64,000 nt of DNA from Cerioporus squamosus (GCA_022592435.1 JABYQS010000010.1:248001-312000), one strand, 5' to 3'; shown: positions 40,834-53,453, counted from the first letter of the stretch. Numbers and translations: made by a program. The notes: generated by a model from the sequence alone, not told the origin.

Positions 40834-42415
40834 ATGACTCAACAGATACTTATCCCGCTCCACAAAACAGTTATGGCGGTCCACATGAGCACCATTGTCT
40901 CCCGGAAGACTGCGGACATACTCTCGCATCTGTCGCAACTCCGTCCCACCTTCGCATCACGTCCGCTTCTTTACACGATCTCCGTCTCCCAACACACCAG
41001 CAGCTCAGACCTCTCCGAGCTGGTTGCCTCAGTGAAGTCGATGTCCGACGACTCCGTCGGGTGTCTATCTGCGCCCATTCCATCCGCAAGGCCGTCGTGG
41101 CAGCAGTGCACGGCAGTGTCTGTAGCCTCTTTCGATGCGCACCATGCCATGACCTTCCGTAGCACAGTACCGGGGCGGAAGGCTACACAGGTCGGTCGAT
41201 GGCACGCGATGCACCAGAAGGAGAAACAGCAGGACACGCAAGACTATAGCCAGGATATCGACTGGGAGAGTGCGCTGTCGCGATCCTATGAGAGCGATGC
41301 CATGCCACCCGCGTTGAAAGGCCTCTCGTATGTCCGTTGTTATGTTCGGCGGCGCTGAGCTGACCGCACCTCCCTCACAGCGAAAGAGATCCGGACAGTA
41401 TCCTGTACTTCAGCGATAACTCGCCTGAAGGATTGAACAGCGTGCTGTCGCGGTTCTCTTCTGCGACCAAGGTTGGCGAGATCCGACATTCCCCTATATC
41501 TTCGTCGCTGACGCTGAGGATCAAGCTAGGTCTGATTGCTACTTCCACGCCGTTCGTAACCGGTAGGCCGTATACCCTATTCCACAACGACTCAATACAT
41601 TCCGACGGTGCTGTCGGAATGTGTTTGTCTTCGGGATCACGATCGAAGCCGTTCAGCGAATACCCAGGGCTAGAAGCCATCACACGACCGATGGTAGTGA
41701 CGAGGTACCTTCATGCGCACAACGCCCCATCGCGCCTCTGCTCACCAGTTGATCTAACACAGCGTTGAAGGTAACCTCGTGAATGCGGTGGACAACGCAA
41801 ATCCGTCCAGGCTCCTCTTGCACGCTATCCAAACCCATCCTGCAGTGGCGGCCTCTGCTGAGCACATCTCGAAAGACTTGCGACTGTACCTAGGAACCCT
41901 GAAGCAAGCGGGCAGTTCTCACCAGGTTCGTTGCGTATCTAATCACTCCTCGAGCCTTCGTACTTAATTGGTGGTTGCTGCAGCTGGACCAGCTTTTCTA
42001 TATCACGTCAGGCGACCCGTCGCGGGGTTCGATAGCCCTCGATACGGATACGGCCCCTGCCGAGGGTTCACTGATGCAGGTGAGCTCTCCAGAAAGAGAT
42101 TTGACCCTGGCTTAGCCTCTAAAGCTCCATGCATTGCAGTTCTTCTTGCTGCCTCCCACCACAAAACCCGACATTCTGAACGAAGTCCTGAGCCCCAGCA
42201 TCTCGTCTCGAAGCCTGACCTTTGCTTCCACCTCCATGGACGATCTCAACATAACGGTTGTCACTGCAGAATCCTCCGGGACCGTTATACTGCAAGATAC
42301 ATTCGTTGCAGCCTCGGAGAACGGATGCATCGTGAGCCGGGCTGAGGGAGGCAAGAGTGAGCGTCCGTGGAAATGTTCTGTTCCTGGGAGCCTGGTGGGC
42401 TTGCGGTGGGCATGA
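40834..42415 (+). CDS. FIST-domain protein (FBXO22-like)
   Basis: Six exons, likely start ATG 40834 (MTQQILIPLHKT; ATGs at 40873 and 40885 are alternatives), stop at 42413-42415. FIST_N-like features are LLYTISVSQHTSSSDLSELV, DSVGCLSAPIPSA, AVSVASFDAHHAMTFRSTVP and VGRWH. After the intron come DPDSILYFSDNSPEGLNSVL and FSSATKVGLIATSTPFVTGR with YTLFHNDSIHSDGAVGM. The FIST_C-like part is VNAVDNANPSRLLLHAIQ, QLFYITSGDPSRGSIAL, EGSLMQFFLLPP and SCSV-like closing strands. The domain is thought to sense small ligands such as amino acids, and in animals it occurs in FBXO22. Here I see no F-box. Role and ligand are unknown; the family call rests on remembered motifs. Confidence 0.65.
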
Positions 42416-42676
42416 TTGCAAGAGAAGCTGCGTAACCATAACCGCGTGTAAATTTCGTAGTATCGTCTTTCTTCCGCCCTTGACTTTCGGGAAGGACCTT
42501 CAAGGACGGAAATTACTGCAGTTGCCTCATTTGGGCAGGTCGTGGTTACCTATCACGAGCGCTTACCACAAGTAGAGTACTCTCGTTCAGCCACTGCCAA
42601 CCCTACTGCGCCGCGTCTTCTTCTGCTTGTTCTGCACCCATCATCTGCTCAGTCAACCCGACAATCTCAGGAGATC

Positions 42677-43617
42677 ATGAACCGCATATTTGGCACATCC
42701 TCGAGCAAAAAACCACGTCCGACTCTCAACGATGCCATCTCATCAGTCAGTGGCGGCTTCTAGCCACTATGGCCACATCGCAAGTGTATTGATGCCTCAA
42801 CATACACATCCTAGACAGACACCCGGATGGCATCTATTGAAGTCAAGATCAAGAAGCTGGATGGAGAGCTTGCACGGTATAAGGAGCAAATGAGCAGACT
42901 GCGAAATGGTCCTGGCAAGGTACGTTCGCGCGAACATCACTGCAACTCTCCGCGTAGACCGACACTATGTGTGGCGACACCCTAGAACGCGATTCAGGAG
43001 CGCGCCCTTCGTACTCTCAAGCAGAAGCGGATGTACGAGTCGCAGCTCGCACAGCTTACGCAGCAGACGTTCAACATGGAGTCCGCGGCACTCGCAACGG
43101 AGAACCTCCGGAACACGATGGCGACCGTCGACGCGATGAAGCAGACGAACAAGGAGCTCCGAAAGCAGTATGGGAAGATTGACATTGACAAGATCGAGGT
43201 GCGTAATTCTCGTTCATAGACAAGCTCGGCATAGCTCAGGCGGCGCAAACGAACGCAACAGAGCGTACACTACGACATGGAGGACCTACTTGAACAGGCA
43301 AACGAGATCCAGGAAACGCTGGGTCGTTCGTATGCTGTTCCAGACGAGATTGACGAGGCGGACCTCCAAGCTGGTGAGTACTCCGGTCTGCTTTATGAGC
43401 TCGGTCTCAATATGGTCGGCAGAACTGGACGCGCTGGAGCTGGATGTCGAGGAGGAAGGCCCGTCATACTTGAGTGACCTCAATAAGGTGCCGGACTTCA
43501 TTGACGAACCGCCTGTGGAGGTATCGGAGGTCAGTTATACGTCCCGCAGTGGGAACTACACGCTGAAGTATGCTTTAGACCCCAGAGCAGAAGGAGGCTG
43601 TCAAGACATCGGCATAG
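42677..43617 (+). CDS. VPS60: ESCRT-III accessory protein Vps60/CHMP5
   Basis: ATG at 42677; introns after AISS, NGPGK, DIDKIE, ADLQA and PPVEVSE; stop at 43615-43617. The product is about 215 residues. It is a canonical SNF7-family protein: MNRIFGTSSSKKPRPTLNDA at the N-terminus; then TDTRMASIEVKIKKLDGELA and YKEQMSRLRNGPGK; then QKRMYESQLAQLTQQTFNME, KIESVHYDMEDLLEQANEIQ and a C-terminal EEEGPSYLSDLNKVPDFIDE with terminal KEAVKTSA. Vps60 acts late in multivesicular-body sorting on endosomes, binding the Vps4 activator Vta1/LIP5 through its C-terminal region. All expected segments are present and intact. Confidence 0.95.
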
Positions 43618-43855
43618 ATGTGGAAGCGGACTATCGACATCCCTCTCTTATTTCTGTACCATTATCGGATGTATCGTCAACGGGAGCTATGCATTGTACT
43701 TTACAACAGTCCCCGGATTCGCAATGCGTCGATTGCAGTTGCACTCTTGGGTGCACTAGGGAACGAGGCGACATTGCTTCTGTACGTCGCGCTGTTCCAG
43801 TATGGACGATGTGTATGGAGTGTATAGGAGCACTGTGGTACATAGCATATGGCGT
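43618..43855. other. Convergent spacer
   Basis: 238 bp between the VPS60 stop and the aldehyde dehydrogenase stop. No further gene was seen. Confidence 0.5.
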
Positions 43856-46135
43856 TCAGCCGTATCGCTTCTCTGTGCCATCATCCTCTGCAAACCAATC
43901 CTGCACTGACCTCGTCTCCTCCACGGGCGCAATGTTGATGATCGTGGACTTGCTTTGCGTATCTGCAGGGAGCACGTAAGCAATAGGCCACGAAGACGAA
44001 CATGCCAACTGCGGCGAACGTACAAGCCTCGAACGCTTCCACGCCGTTCTCCCTCCCGATACCGCTCTCTTTCATACCGCCCCTGTAGCGATTCGGCCGT
44101 GAGTTCGCAATGCTTCCGGAAATAAGACATCGAGGCACGAACCATGGCGAACTAGGGTCGTTCCGGTGATGCGTGTTAACCCACACGAGCCCAGCCTCTA
44201 TCTCGGCAGATACCCGGTGTGCCCTCGAGAGGTCCTGTGTCCAGATACCAGCACCCAATCCATACTTGCACGCGTTCGCCAGCTCAACGCCTTCACGTTC
44301 GCTCTGCCCGTCACACCATCACAAAAGACCCCGCGAAATTCGCAGACCAGAAGCACAAGGGAAAGTCAGCGGAGAGTATTGCGAGTGCGATGTGAAGTAG
44401 CGGAAAGGACGCACCGAGAAGCGAGTGACGACGACGACTGGGCCGAAGATCTCTTCTCGCCAGAGGTCGTCCTCGGTGGACACATCGGTGATGACCGTTG
44501 GAGGGAAGAACGCCCCGCGCGAAAAGTCGTAGCCGTCCAGCGCCGAGGTGCCTGTCATGCGTTTTCCGCCTGTCAGAATTCTCCCTTCACCCTGCTGCAC
44601 CAGGGCCTCTATGCGCTCCAGCTGGCGCAGCGAGATGACCGTGCCCATGGTCGATTTGGGGTTCATAGCTGCGAGCATCCCGAGAGTGATCGGTCAGCGG
44701 TTTACATGCAGAGGAAGGACTAGGAAGGAGCGTGCGTACGGTTGCCCATCCGATTGGTGACGCTCTCGACCTTCTTCATGAAGAGAGCCATGAACTCGTC
44801 ATAGATCCTGTCCTGCACAATGAGCCGCGTCCCAGAGACGCACGTCTGGCCCGAGGCAATGAAGCACGCAAACGCCGCGCCGTTCGCGGCTGACTGGGGG
44901 TCCGCGTCGTCGAACACGACTATAGGTGCCTTGCCGCCGAGCTCTGCGGTGTATGAGGCGAGGTTCTGGCCCACAATGCGGCCGATGGCCCGTCCGGTCT
45001 CCGTTCCTGCCTTTGAACGACAGTTCATATCAAGTTACGCCAACGATACAGGAGCTGCTCACCGTAATGTCGACCTTCCTGACCGTAGGGTCAGACACGA
45101 GCATCTTGCCCACTGTCCTGCCGTAGCCGGGAAGCACCTGCAAGACTCCCTGGGGGACTACGCCATGAGTTCAAGGTCCACCTGTGGTGCTTATACGTGG
45201 AAGATGGAAAACACACCTCCTGCACTTATAGCCATCTCTGCAAACTCGAGCACGCTCATAGGTGCGAGTTCGCTGGGCTTAACAATGACGGAGTTGCCCG
45301 CGGCGAGCGCAGGGGCTATCTTCTTGACTGCTATGAGCAGGGGATGGTTGAAGGGCTGTCGCAGGGCATTAAGTAGGACTGCAACGAGGAAGATACGCTC
45401 CCACCCACCGTTATCTGGGCGACAACACCCAAGGGCACTCGCTGCACATAGTTGAGCAGAGGTCCCTGTGTCGGCGCGACGAAGGACCCGTGCGTTCGCA
45501 GCAGGGCCGCATAGTAGTCTCTGTTACAAGGACCTATGATCAGACCACCAGCGAGCGTACGAGTGAACAACGTACAGCCATTCCGGCAGCCTCCCAAGCT
45601 ACTTCACACCCGTGAACGTCCGCTCTCCCCCGAAGTGGACGAATATGCGAACGTACCTGCGCCTTCATCTCCCGTATCGCGCGCCCCGTCTGCAGCGTCT
45701 CAATCTTCGCGAGGTCTGGCACCCGCTCCTCCAGATCACGCGCGAGGTTCGACAGCACCCCTGCGCGCTGGCTCGCCGGGGCCCGCGACCAGATGCCCGC
45801 CTTGAAGACCTCGTGCGCGCTGAACACCGCGTTCTCCACGTCCTCCTGGTTCGCGCAGGCGACTCTGCACCCGAAACGAATACGGATGTCAAAGCCTGAG
45901 GATATGCCATCGAGTGCGACGTTGGAGAACGTACGTAGCTAACTCCTCGCCATTCGCAGGGTTCCTCACCACTAGCCTGAGTGGTCCCGTGAATGGTCAG
46001 ACCAGACTTGCACGCTTGGAACACGCTCAACAATACGTACTCTTCGCGTCCGGTTGCATCAGGAAGCGGACCATCGAGCGATGTATGCAAGCAGAAGGGT
46101 CCGTACCGCTGTCTGTGCAGTCGGTGCACCTGCAT
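43856..46135 (-). CDS. NAD(P)-dependent aldehyde dehydrogenase
   Basis: ATG at 46135 (MQVHRLHRQ), stop at 43856-43858, about nine introns. After LDGPLPDATGREELVVRNPA the domain proceeds through ENAVFSAHEVFKAGIWSRAP, YVQRVPLGVVAQITPFNHPL, KKIAPALAAGNSVIVKPSEL (NAD-binding Lys), the glycine turn region DITAGTETGR, and AELGGKAPIVVFDDAD (general-base Glu). It continues with FIASGQTCVSGTRLIV (catalytic Cys), EEIFGPVVVV and WGGMKESGIGRENGVEAFEA. The C-terminus is YTQSKSTIINIAPVEE plus a short acidic tail. It has all catalytic residues of the ALDH superfamily and resembles the betaine/aminobutyraldehyde dehydrogenase branch; the substrate is not decidable by eye. The start is a little unsure because the first exon is short. 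Confidence 0.88.
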
Positions 46136-46485
46136 CGGAAGTCAGCGTTGCACCGCGGACGGCTTGTCTCCTAGGTATGCTGGACGCACAATTTGTGCTC
46201 TGGCCGTCCTCGGAGTCCTCATGTCCTATATGGGAATGATATAGCGAAGTGGAGACGCAGCAGAGAGCGAGCAGAGCAAGACCAGCAGCTCGCCGTCGCG
46301 GAGAAGGTGTGACGTATGCGAAGCGCTCGTTGCAGGGCTCTATCATGTAGTGGGCTTTCGCGTACTGGTCTCCTACCCAGTCGCGTACTAGTACACTCCG
46401 ATATCGGACTCAGGCTGTAGAAACAAGCGACGTGACGGTAGTGCTAGTAATTCTATGCTACAGAGTGGTAATGCGACAAGAAGAA
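46136..46485. other. Tandem-gene spacer
   Basis: 350 bp containing the aldehyde dehydrogenase promoter and the MET2 3' region. Nothing else was recognised. Confidence 0.45.
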
Positions 46486-48175
46486 TCATGACAAGAAACC
46501 CCGAATGGCACCTCCGACGTTCTGCACGTCGAGCCTGCAGAGACATCAGCTATGAACGCGTACGCGGCTACCAGAGACCAAACTCACAAGAACGTATCGT
46601 GGCCCCAGACGCCGCCAAGCTCGTAGTAGCTGACCATCTGGTTGCCCGAGATCCTGAGAGCGTCCGCAACCTCCCGCTGCTGTTCGACAGGGAAGAGGAT
46701 GTCACTCTGCACACCCAGGATCAAGGTCGGTGTGTTGGACAGCGGTCGCAATCCCGCCGCCAGGTCTGGCAAGTGCAGAGGAGGGTTGACAGGTGGAGGA
46801 TGGCTCTTGGAATGCGACAGTAGGTGGTGATACTGCGCGTGCGCAGGAGAAGAAGGATGTGCGGAAAGACTTGGCGGAAGCGGCGGCGGTCCTGAACGAG
46901 GTGCAGGTGGGTCAAGGCGCAGCTCAGACAGGGCGGGAGCGGTCATGTCAAACAGGTCCATCGCCTTCGAGATGTAGATGAGCGAGTTCGCGTCGTACTT
47001 GAGACAGAACTCCTCTCCTTGGTGGTCGAGATACGTCTCGATGAGGAAGTCGGGACACAACGCAGGTGTCCGGGGTTTGTCGGGGCGCGGCTTCTCGGAT
47101 TCCGGCAGTGGTCGGAATTTGCGCCCGAATCGCAAGTCCCACTCAGGGCCCGAACGGTACGTGATGGTGGCGATCTCTGGCATGGAAGTCAGCCATAGCA
47201 CGAACACGGTGAAAGAGCGCGACTCACGTCGCGCCAACTTCATCCCGGCGTGCGGAGGTAGACCGTCGTAATAGAACCCGTTTTTCCAGTTGGGATCCGC
47301 CATAAGAACTGGGGGTTGTCAGCTCAGTCAGGATTGCTGGGAAACGCTCAAGACAACTCACCAGCTCGCTGCGCGAACCGCATCGCGATGGCACTCGGGC
47401 TGCTCCTTGCCGTCCCGCTGATGCTCACCACCTTGCCGACTCGCTCTGGGTGTAGCCAGCCCGCGGCGAGACTTTGCATCGCGCCCATGGACGAGCCAAC
47501 GCTTGCGTAAAGGCGATCTATTCCCAAGTGGTCCAACAAGCAGAATTGGGCTCGGACCATGTCGAATATTGACAGGATAGGGAAGCGGGTAGCGTATGGT
47601 TCTCCCGTGGAAGGGTCAATGGATGACGGACCTGTCGAGCCATAGCAACCTCCCAGGACGTTGGTGCAGATGATGAAGAACTGGTTCGTGTCCAGGGCCT
47701 TGCCAGGCCCGATGAATTTCTCCCACCAACCCTCCGCGGGGTTGAGCTCGGTTGACGTGGCATGCGAGGAGGCAGATAGACCAGTGTGAAGGAGAATGAC
47801 GTTGTCCTTGCGTGGTGAGAGTGTTCCCCAAGTTTCGTATGCGACGTCGAATGACGGCAGAGGGTCGGCGTACACCAGGGGAAGCGGGGAAGCGTGGTGG
47901 TATACATTGTAGGATTTAGGATTCGGTCGCGCGTAGGGAGGTTCCGGTCCCGAGGATGCTGCAGGGGTGGAGGAGACGGACCTCGAAGAGATGATTCGGG
48001 ACTCGCGTGCGGCATGAGCGTCGACGCACGGGAAGTGGGGACGCTCATGCGAAGAGCCAGAAGACCCAGGTGCGGCACACTGAGACGCTGCTCGCACCGA
48101 AAGAGAGACGTGGGTCCGCGCAGGGGCTTTGCTGAGTGCCCTGAGAGTTCTTGAGCCGACCTTGCCGACGTTCAT
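46486..48175 (-). CDS. MET2: Homoserine O-acetyltransferase
   Basis: ATG at 48175; stop at 46486-46488; introns after FAQRA, after KLARRE, and before the last short exon [15 protein letters not shown]. The enzyme transfers acetyl from acetyl-CoA to L-homoserine for methionine synthesis. The alpha/beta-hydrolase fold is clear: [62 protein letters not shown], nucleophile serine in [24 protein letters not shown], then [20 protein letters not shown]. The charge-relay Asp is in [11 protein letters not shown] and the His in GVWGHDTFL. The first 90 residues (Ser/Arg-rich, acid-poor at the start) are longer than in bacterial enzymes and look like a mitochondrial presequence. A Pro/Ser insert (46800-46900) interrupts the lid region. 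It is divergent from the Ser/Arg-rich gene at 49751. Confidence 0.93.
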
Positions 48176-49750
48176 GGCTGCGCGGGTGGGTGTTTGGGCG
48201 GACGGCGACCTGAGGAGTAGACAGCGCGGGATTAAGAGGTTCGCCCGCTGCGCCCGAGGGTATATGGGATGGCAGAGATTCGCTGGTGAGCGAGGGGGAC
48301 GATGACGAAGACGGGCGCGCCAGAGGGAGACATGCTGAAAACCGCGGAGGACGGAGGAACGACAGCCAACGCATGTCCGCCGATTGCGACAGAATTCGCC
48401 ACCGCTGCCACGTGACCGCGTTCCGCATCGACGCGTACGGGCGTCTTGCACGCGTCTCTCGGGTCTCTTGAGTCATGCGAGCAAACGTGTGCAGATGGGA
48501 AAGTTGACAGAGTACTAGGTTGCAGATGTTGTTTACAAATCCGAGGTACTCAGATGAGATATTCTTCCCGGTGGACTCGCTGTGAGGCGCCGAATATGCT
48601 TGCAAGTTGCAGAATCTGCCCGACGAGCAGATTCACCCGGGTAGGCCCCACGGTCCCATGCCGGTATGGATCTATGATGCTCGGTGATCTTGAAAAGTTA
48701 CACAAAGTAACCGTACCCGGGTGGCGGGCCTGACACAGGGTTCACCAAGTGATCGAGGGGTCACAGATCGTTATCTCGGCTAGCCAGGACTCGGGATGGT
48801 AACCACCGTGGTGCTAGCTTGAAGCTGTTTCACAGTTTTTTCAGGCCTGCTCGAGGACTCAGTGGGTGCCTTCATAACGTAAATTCATACCGGTAGCCAT
48901 ACGACAGAGTAGGTACCTCATAGTGAAGACCGTCTCCGACTCCACAATCCTTGAGCGGCGATTGTGGCACGGACCTTCAGTTCGTCAGCTGTCAAGTATC
49001 GTCAAGACGGGTTCGTGCCCTACGAAGGTCAATTGTGCGTAAAGCAACAACGTGAGTCTTCTCAGTGCGATATGCACAATTGGCGAATACTATCTGTATA
49101 TAGGCATATGGCAACCAACTGCAGACGGACGTCATGCCTCTTCGTCGACGTAAGTACGTCCTAGGCCTGTCCGTGTGCTTTTAATCAGCGCTGCACGACA
49201 AGGCCGCACGACCGATGTGCGTGTCTTGCGGCGCAGAGAGCTCGATGCTCAGCAAACGGCGCATGCTGTAGTCCGCACCGAGGACACGAAAACATGCGAG
49301 TGGACCGCATACGCTGTCATCTACTGCCGAGCTTCCCCAGAGCTTCCCGTCAGTCGCGCTCGGATTAGCGTCCGCGCTGCCATGCACCCTCGATCGAATA
49401 TTAATGAACGCACGACGTCCGTCTGTCCACGGCAAGCAATGGATGTCCCCAGAGTCAGCGGCCGCTGTCGTGCGGCGCTGTCCCTGCGGCGTCGAGAGAG
49501 CTCAAAAGACGAGGACAAGCGGCGAGGATGCTCCCGTGCGCGTCGTCTGCCCCCGCTGTGGCTGCGCACGAATATGGATGTTCCCACGACCAGTCGCGCG
49601 GCGCGGTGCAGCCCGCCGCCGCTGCCTGAGACGCCGTGGAAAGGGAACATCCATCAACGCAAGCCCTTCGTCTTCGCCCTCCTCTTCCGTTCTCTGCGCG
49701 GTCGGCCTGCACTGTTGGATGTCGCACCTCTCGTACCCCAGCAACTCACC
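48176..49750. other. Divergent intergenic region, 1.6 kb
   Basis: Between MET2 and the Ser/Arg-rich gene. A long frame beginning 49175 opens at a non-ATG codon and shadows the exons of the latter in another frame. Apart from the E-box I see no gene or repeat. The 3' half is pyrimidine-rich, probably the promoter and 5' UTR of the next gene. Confidence 0.45.
48409..48414. promoter_or_regulatory. E-box (TCACGTG) upstream of MET2
   Basis: CACGTG lies 234 bp upstream of the MET2 ATG and reads TCACGTGG on the MET2 strand. In yeasts, TCACGTG bound by Cbf1 with Met4 controls sulfur amino-acid genes. The match and position fit, but the hexamer is common enough to occur by chance. Confidence 0.4.
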
Positions 49751-52680
49751 ATGGCGGACGCCGAATCATCCATCACCGACACATCTCTCGCACCCACAAC
49801 ATCGGCAACCACAGAGTCCTTTCTGCTCGACTCCGTCCCGACCGTCGACCATTCATCGGACCGCGATGCAAAGAACGACCGGAGGGCCAGTTTGGGTTTG
49901 ATAGACGCGGCCCGCATGCGGCTCTCCATGGACGTGAGTGCAGAACACGCCCTGTTCCCACTCTTATACACAGCAGGCGTCGTGCCTAACACGTGTTATG
50001 CCCCGTTTTCTCCCTTCCAGCTGCACTCCCTCCTGCGCTCTAACAGCAAGTCGCAGCGTATCCGAACTGTCTTGTCCACCCAGGTCTGTTGCGGCCGTCT
50101 TGTACTCCTGCACGCGTCCGCTGACATGCCAGCTTGTTCACGTTGCCGTCCAGACGGAAGATCCCGAGGGCGAAGCCGTATATCCGAACTATGCCAAGGT
50201 TGCCTCGCACATTGTAGACCTGGAAGTACGCAGCATGGACGACACGGCGGAAGAACGGACGGGTAGAGGATTCGGTGCAAGGGTATGGTTCAGCCTCAAT
50301 CTATGTCCCTGTGCTCTCGTGCTGACCAGGAGCGCGCCCCATTGCCATGCCGCTGCCATGCCTCTCCAACATGGCTACCTGCGCTGTCCTCTCACAGATC
50401 GTCAACTTTCTCAACCGCTCGCGCTCACGCTCCCGTTCCAAGAAGCGACGTTCGCGCTCGCTGGATGCGTACCCAGTCGATCCTATGCCCCATACTCTCC
50501 ACACTGCCTCCCTGCGCGTCCACGCGCGTCACTCCAGTCTCGAACAGGACCATGCTGCTGACGTCGCCGGCCCTTCCCGCCCCTCCACCCGAACTCCTTC
50601 ACGACCTTTGTCCAACACAACAACTGCCACCAATACTACTGTCAAGCCTCGTCCCAAGAGGATTCCCGATCAGCATGCTGTCCCAGCACATGCCGCAGCT
50701 CCGTCTGCCACGGCTGAGCTCGTGGCGCAAGTAGTCCCAATTGAGGCGACCAAGTCCAGCTCGTCGCGGAAGGGCAAGGGCATCAATATCTTCGGCATCT
50801 TCCTGCCTAGCCCTCGCAAAGGTTCCTTCAGTGAGTCCGCACGCGGCCGGTCGCGCCCCACTACCCCATCTCCCAATGGTCCTACTGCGCCGGAGCAACT
50901 CTGGCAAGGACGCGATGATCGCGGTTGGACAGAGAAGTCTGGCTCCCAACGGTCACAGCGGAGTACGCGCAAAGGGCTGCCCGTTCACGTCGAAGAGTCT
51001 GCCGTCCCGTGCCTACCGTCCCGCCATACCCCGGATGGTGGAAGGAGTTCTGCACTTCCCGGTCTTGTTGCACCTCAGCCTCGTCGGGTTCCCGTTCACG
51101 TAATCAACTCTGCGTCGGGGAACCGCGACCAGTTTGTGGACGATCCAGACGCGGAACTTAGGTCTGTCGAGGGCAGGTGCTCGCCGCTATGCGGTCTAGG
51201 TACTTCCTCTCGCGGTTCGAACACCTCACGGGAGACGACGAGAGAGAAGGAGCGGATGCGCGGCGCCAGGGACAGGTCAGGTGATCGGGGACACGACAGA
51301 AAGGAGAAGGAGCGAGAGAGGGAGAGGGAGAAGGGGCACATCACCCACCCGAGGCGCGTCGGCTCCCCCATGCAACGAGTGCGCGAGTCGACATCGGCTG
51401 TTGCCGTCGCCGCGGTCCCTATGGAGAAGTCCTCGAGCGGTCGAAGCGCGAACAGCAAGCGCAGCGGAAGCAAGGACCACCACGGCCACCCGCGTACTGG
51501 GGCTGAACCTCTGGTTGTGCGCACGAATCGTATCAAGCATGGTAGCTTCGACTTCGAGCGGCCCATCTCGGCGGGCACTGGCCCAGGTGGCGGTATCAGC
51601 ATCAGGACCGCACTGCGGAGTATGGGGATCGGAGAGCCAGAGCCGCATCCACTGCAGCGAAGTCACAGCGCTCGGGCCGTTCCTATGAGGAGACCGAAGG
51701 ATGAGAGCTCGGAGGATGCCTTTGCGCCGTCATCGCTTCCCAGCAAGCGTCCCGTGGTAGACAAGGGGAAGAAGCCCGCAACGGATGTACACTTCGCCAG
51801 TCCGCCTTCACGGCACCCGGTCGATAACTCCATGTCAACCCCTGTCTACCATCACGCTCACCATTCATCCCACTCTCATTCCCGCGGAAACGTTGCTGTG
51901 CATACGTCGCACTCGCAACAAGGCCACCACCGTGAACCCGTTCCTCCTTCGCCCATGTCCTCGACTTCGGGTGAATCCTCGGCTCACGCTCGAGATGGGA
52001 GCTGGGGACGCAGCGGGGGCAAGCGGGTGGTGCGTGGGTCTCACGGACTGTTCAAGTTCGAGCCTGCCGTGCCTCCCATACCCGGGTCGCCTGCGGACAA
52101 CGAGCGCATATCTGCGCCTCGTAGCGTCTCACGGCCCATTTCGCCGTCTCCGTTATCCTCGTCGGAGGCACCGATGTCGAGGTCGAAGCAGGCACGGCTT
52201 GCAGGGAAGGGTCGCTCCTTGGACTTGGGCCTGGGGCTGACCTGGGCACCGACAAAAGTGCGCGAAGAGGCAGTCCTGCGTGTTGGAGCGCCTCGCAGCG
52301 GCATGAGTTTGACAACGTCTGCAGCGCAGCGGGCAAGGTCGCGTTGGAGGGGTGCCGATGAAGACGGACGGTTGACAGCTGGGGCTGCGTCCGATGTAGC
52401 GGAGGCCTTCAAGGAGGTACTTGGGGATGCAGCATACGGAACATTCAAAAACTGTCAGTGGCTGTCTCTCTTCGTGCTGAGGGATACTCACTCTAGACTC
52501 TGACTTGCAGATGTACACCGGTTTGACGCGAACGCGATACCGCTGGACGGGCCATATGGACTTCTCGTGCACGTTGAACGGTTGCTCGACAGCGCTCCTG
52601 GCTTGGACCAGCGGCGGAAACGCGTGCTCCTGGAGAGGTTCCTGCGCGTCGTGCAAGACTCGGAGACGAATACCCGCTGA
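49751..52680 (+). CDS. Large Ser/Arg-rich disordered protein with conserved-looking C-terminal helix
   Basis: ATG at 49751 in CACCATGG context; introns at about 49933-50021, 50083-50131, 50283-50399 and 52455-52510; stop at 52678-52680. The start (MADAESSITDTSLAPTTSAT) is followed by short ordered exons (LHSLLRSNSKSQRIRTVLST, YPNYAKVASHIVDLEV). A very long, Ser/Arg/Pro/His-rich region follows (NRSRSRSRSKKRRSRS, KEKEREREREKGH, HHAHHSSHSHSRG). The last 60 residues look folded: AFKEVLGDAAYGTFKNYVHR, DANAIPLDGPYGLLVHVERL, then RKRVLLERFLRVVQDSE. I recognise no family. RS repeats suggest phosphorylation-regulated or RNA-linked function, but that is inference. The conserved-looking tail is the best handle for homology searches. 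Confidence 0.65.
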
Positions 52681-53453
52681 TCTCTCGCAGTGACTTCTGT
52701 TCTTCGTGGCTCATGTGTTTATGGCACCTTACGTCTTCTCCGATGCCTTTCATTTCCCAATATGCTGGTCCCTGTCTGCTTCACGACGTCTACGTTCTCG
52801 TGCACGTTACTTAACGTATAGCCTATTTCGATGTTCGTTCCGGCTCGCGCCGCGGCTTCACGTTTCCTCCTTCATGACCCTTCCGACCGCAAAGATCCCC
52901 TTTGCCCTGTTCGTTATACATTTACGTTTCTGGTCCATACCCTCGTCTAAGTCACTCTCCTCGTCTTCTGTCCACCCGTCTACCACGCACCCGCCTCCTG
53001 ATGCATCTGCTCTCGCTGTCCGTGATGTGCGATCCCTGCCCCGTGTCATGCTCTATGCTTCGCTTCGGATGTATTTCTTAGCTACGTTACTTACGCATCT
53101 CACTCCTGTTCTGCACATGTGTACTAGGTTCCTTTCTCGATTTCTGGCATCTGGAGGTTTCGGTATCTCGCATTGTGCACGTATGATCTTCCACGTCCCA
53201 TCTGCTATACCTTAGAAGTGCGTTCCGCGGCGCGCTGTAATCGATGCTGTTCATGCACAGATATCTCAAGTGCGCCCAAGATATCACCCTCGGCCGGGAC
53301 CGTGTCAGAGCGAAGTCTGTTCCGTAGATGATACATACCGGGGAAGTACAGTACAACAAGGTATACAAGCTGCAAGATGGGTCTCGACGCCATCGACGAT
53401 CGTCCGAGCGCATTCATGCGTTGAGCAAGAGGAAGAGCCCATGGAATCCAAAT
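52681..53453. other. Convergent spacer, 0.77 kb
   Basis: Frames on the plus strand (52706-53215) are composed of Leu/Ser/Arg-rich sequence without family motifs and start from a non-coding context. I treat this as the 3' UTRs of both neighbours. No RNA gene was seen. Confidence 0.45.

Noticed and set aside
49175..50266. 363-residue frame overlapping the first exons of the Ser/Arg-rich gene
   Set aside because: It starts at a non-ATG codon and reads through exons and introns of the better supported gene in a different frame.
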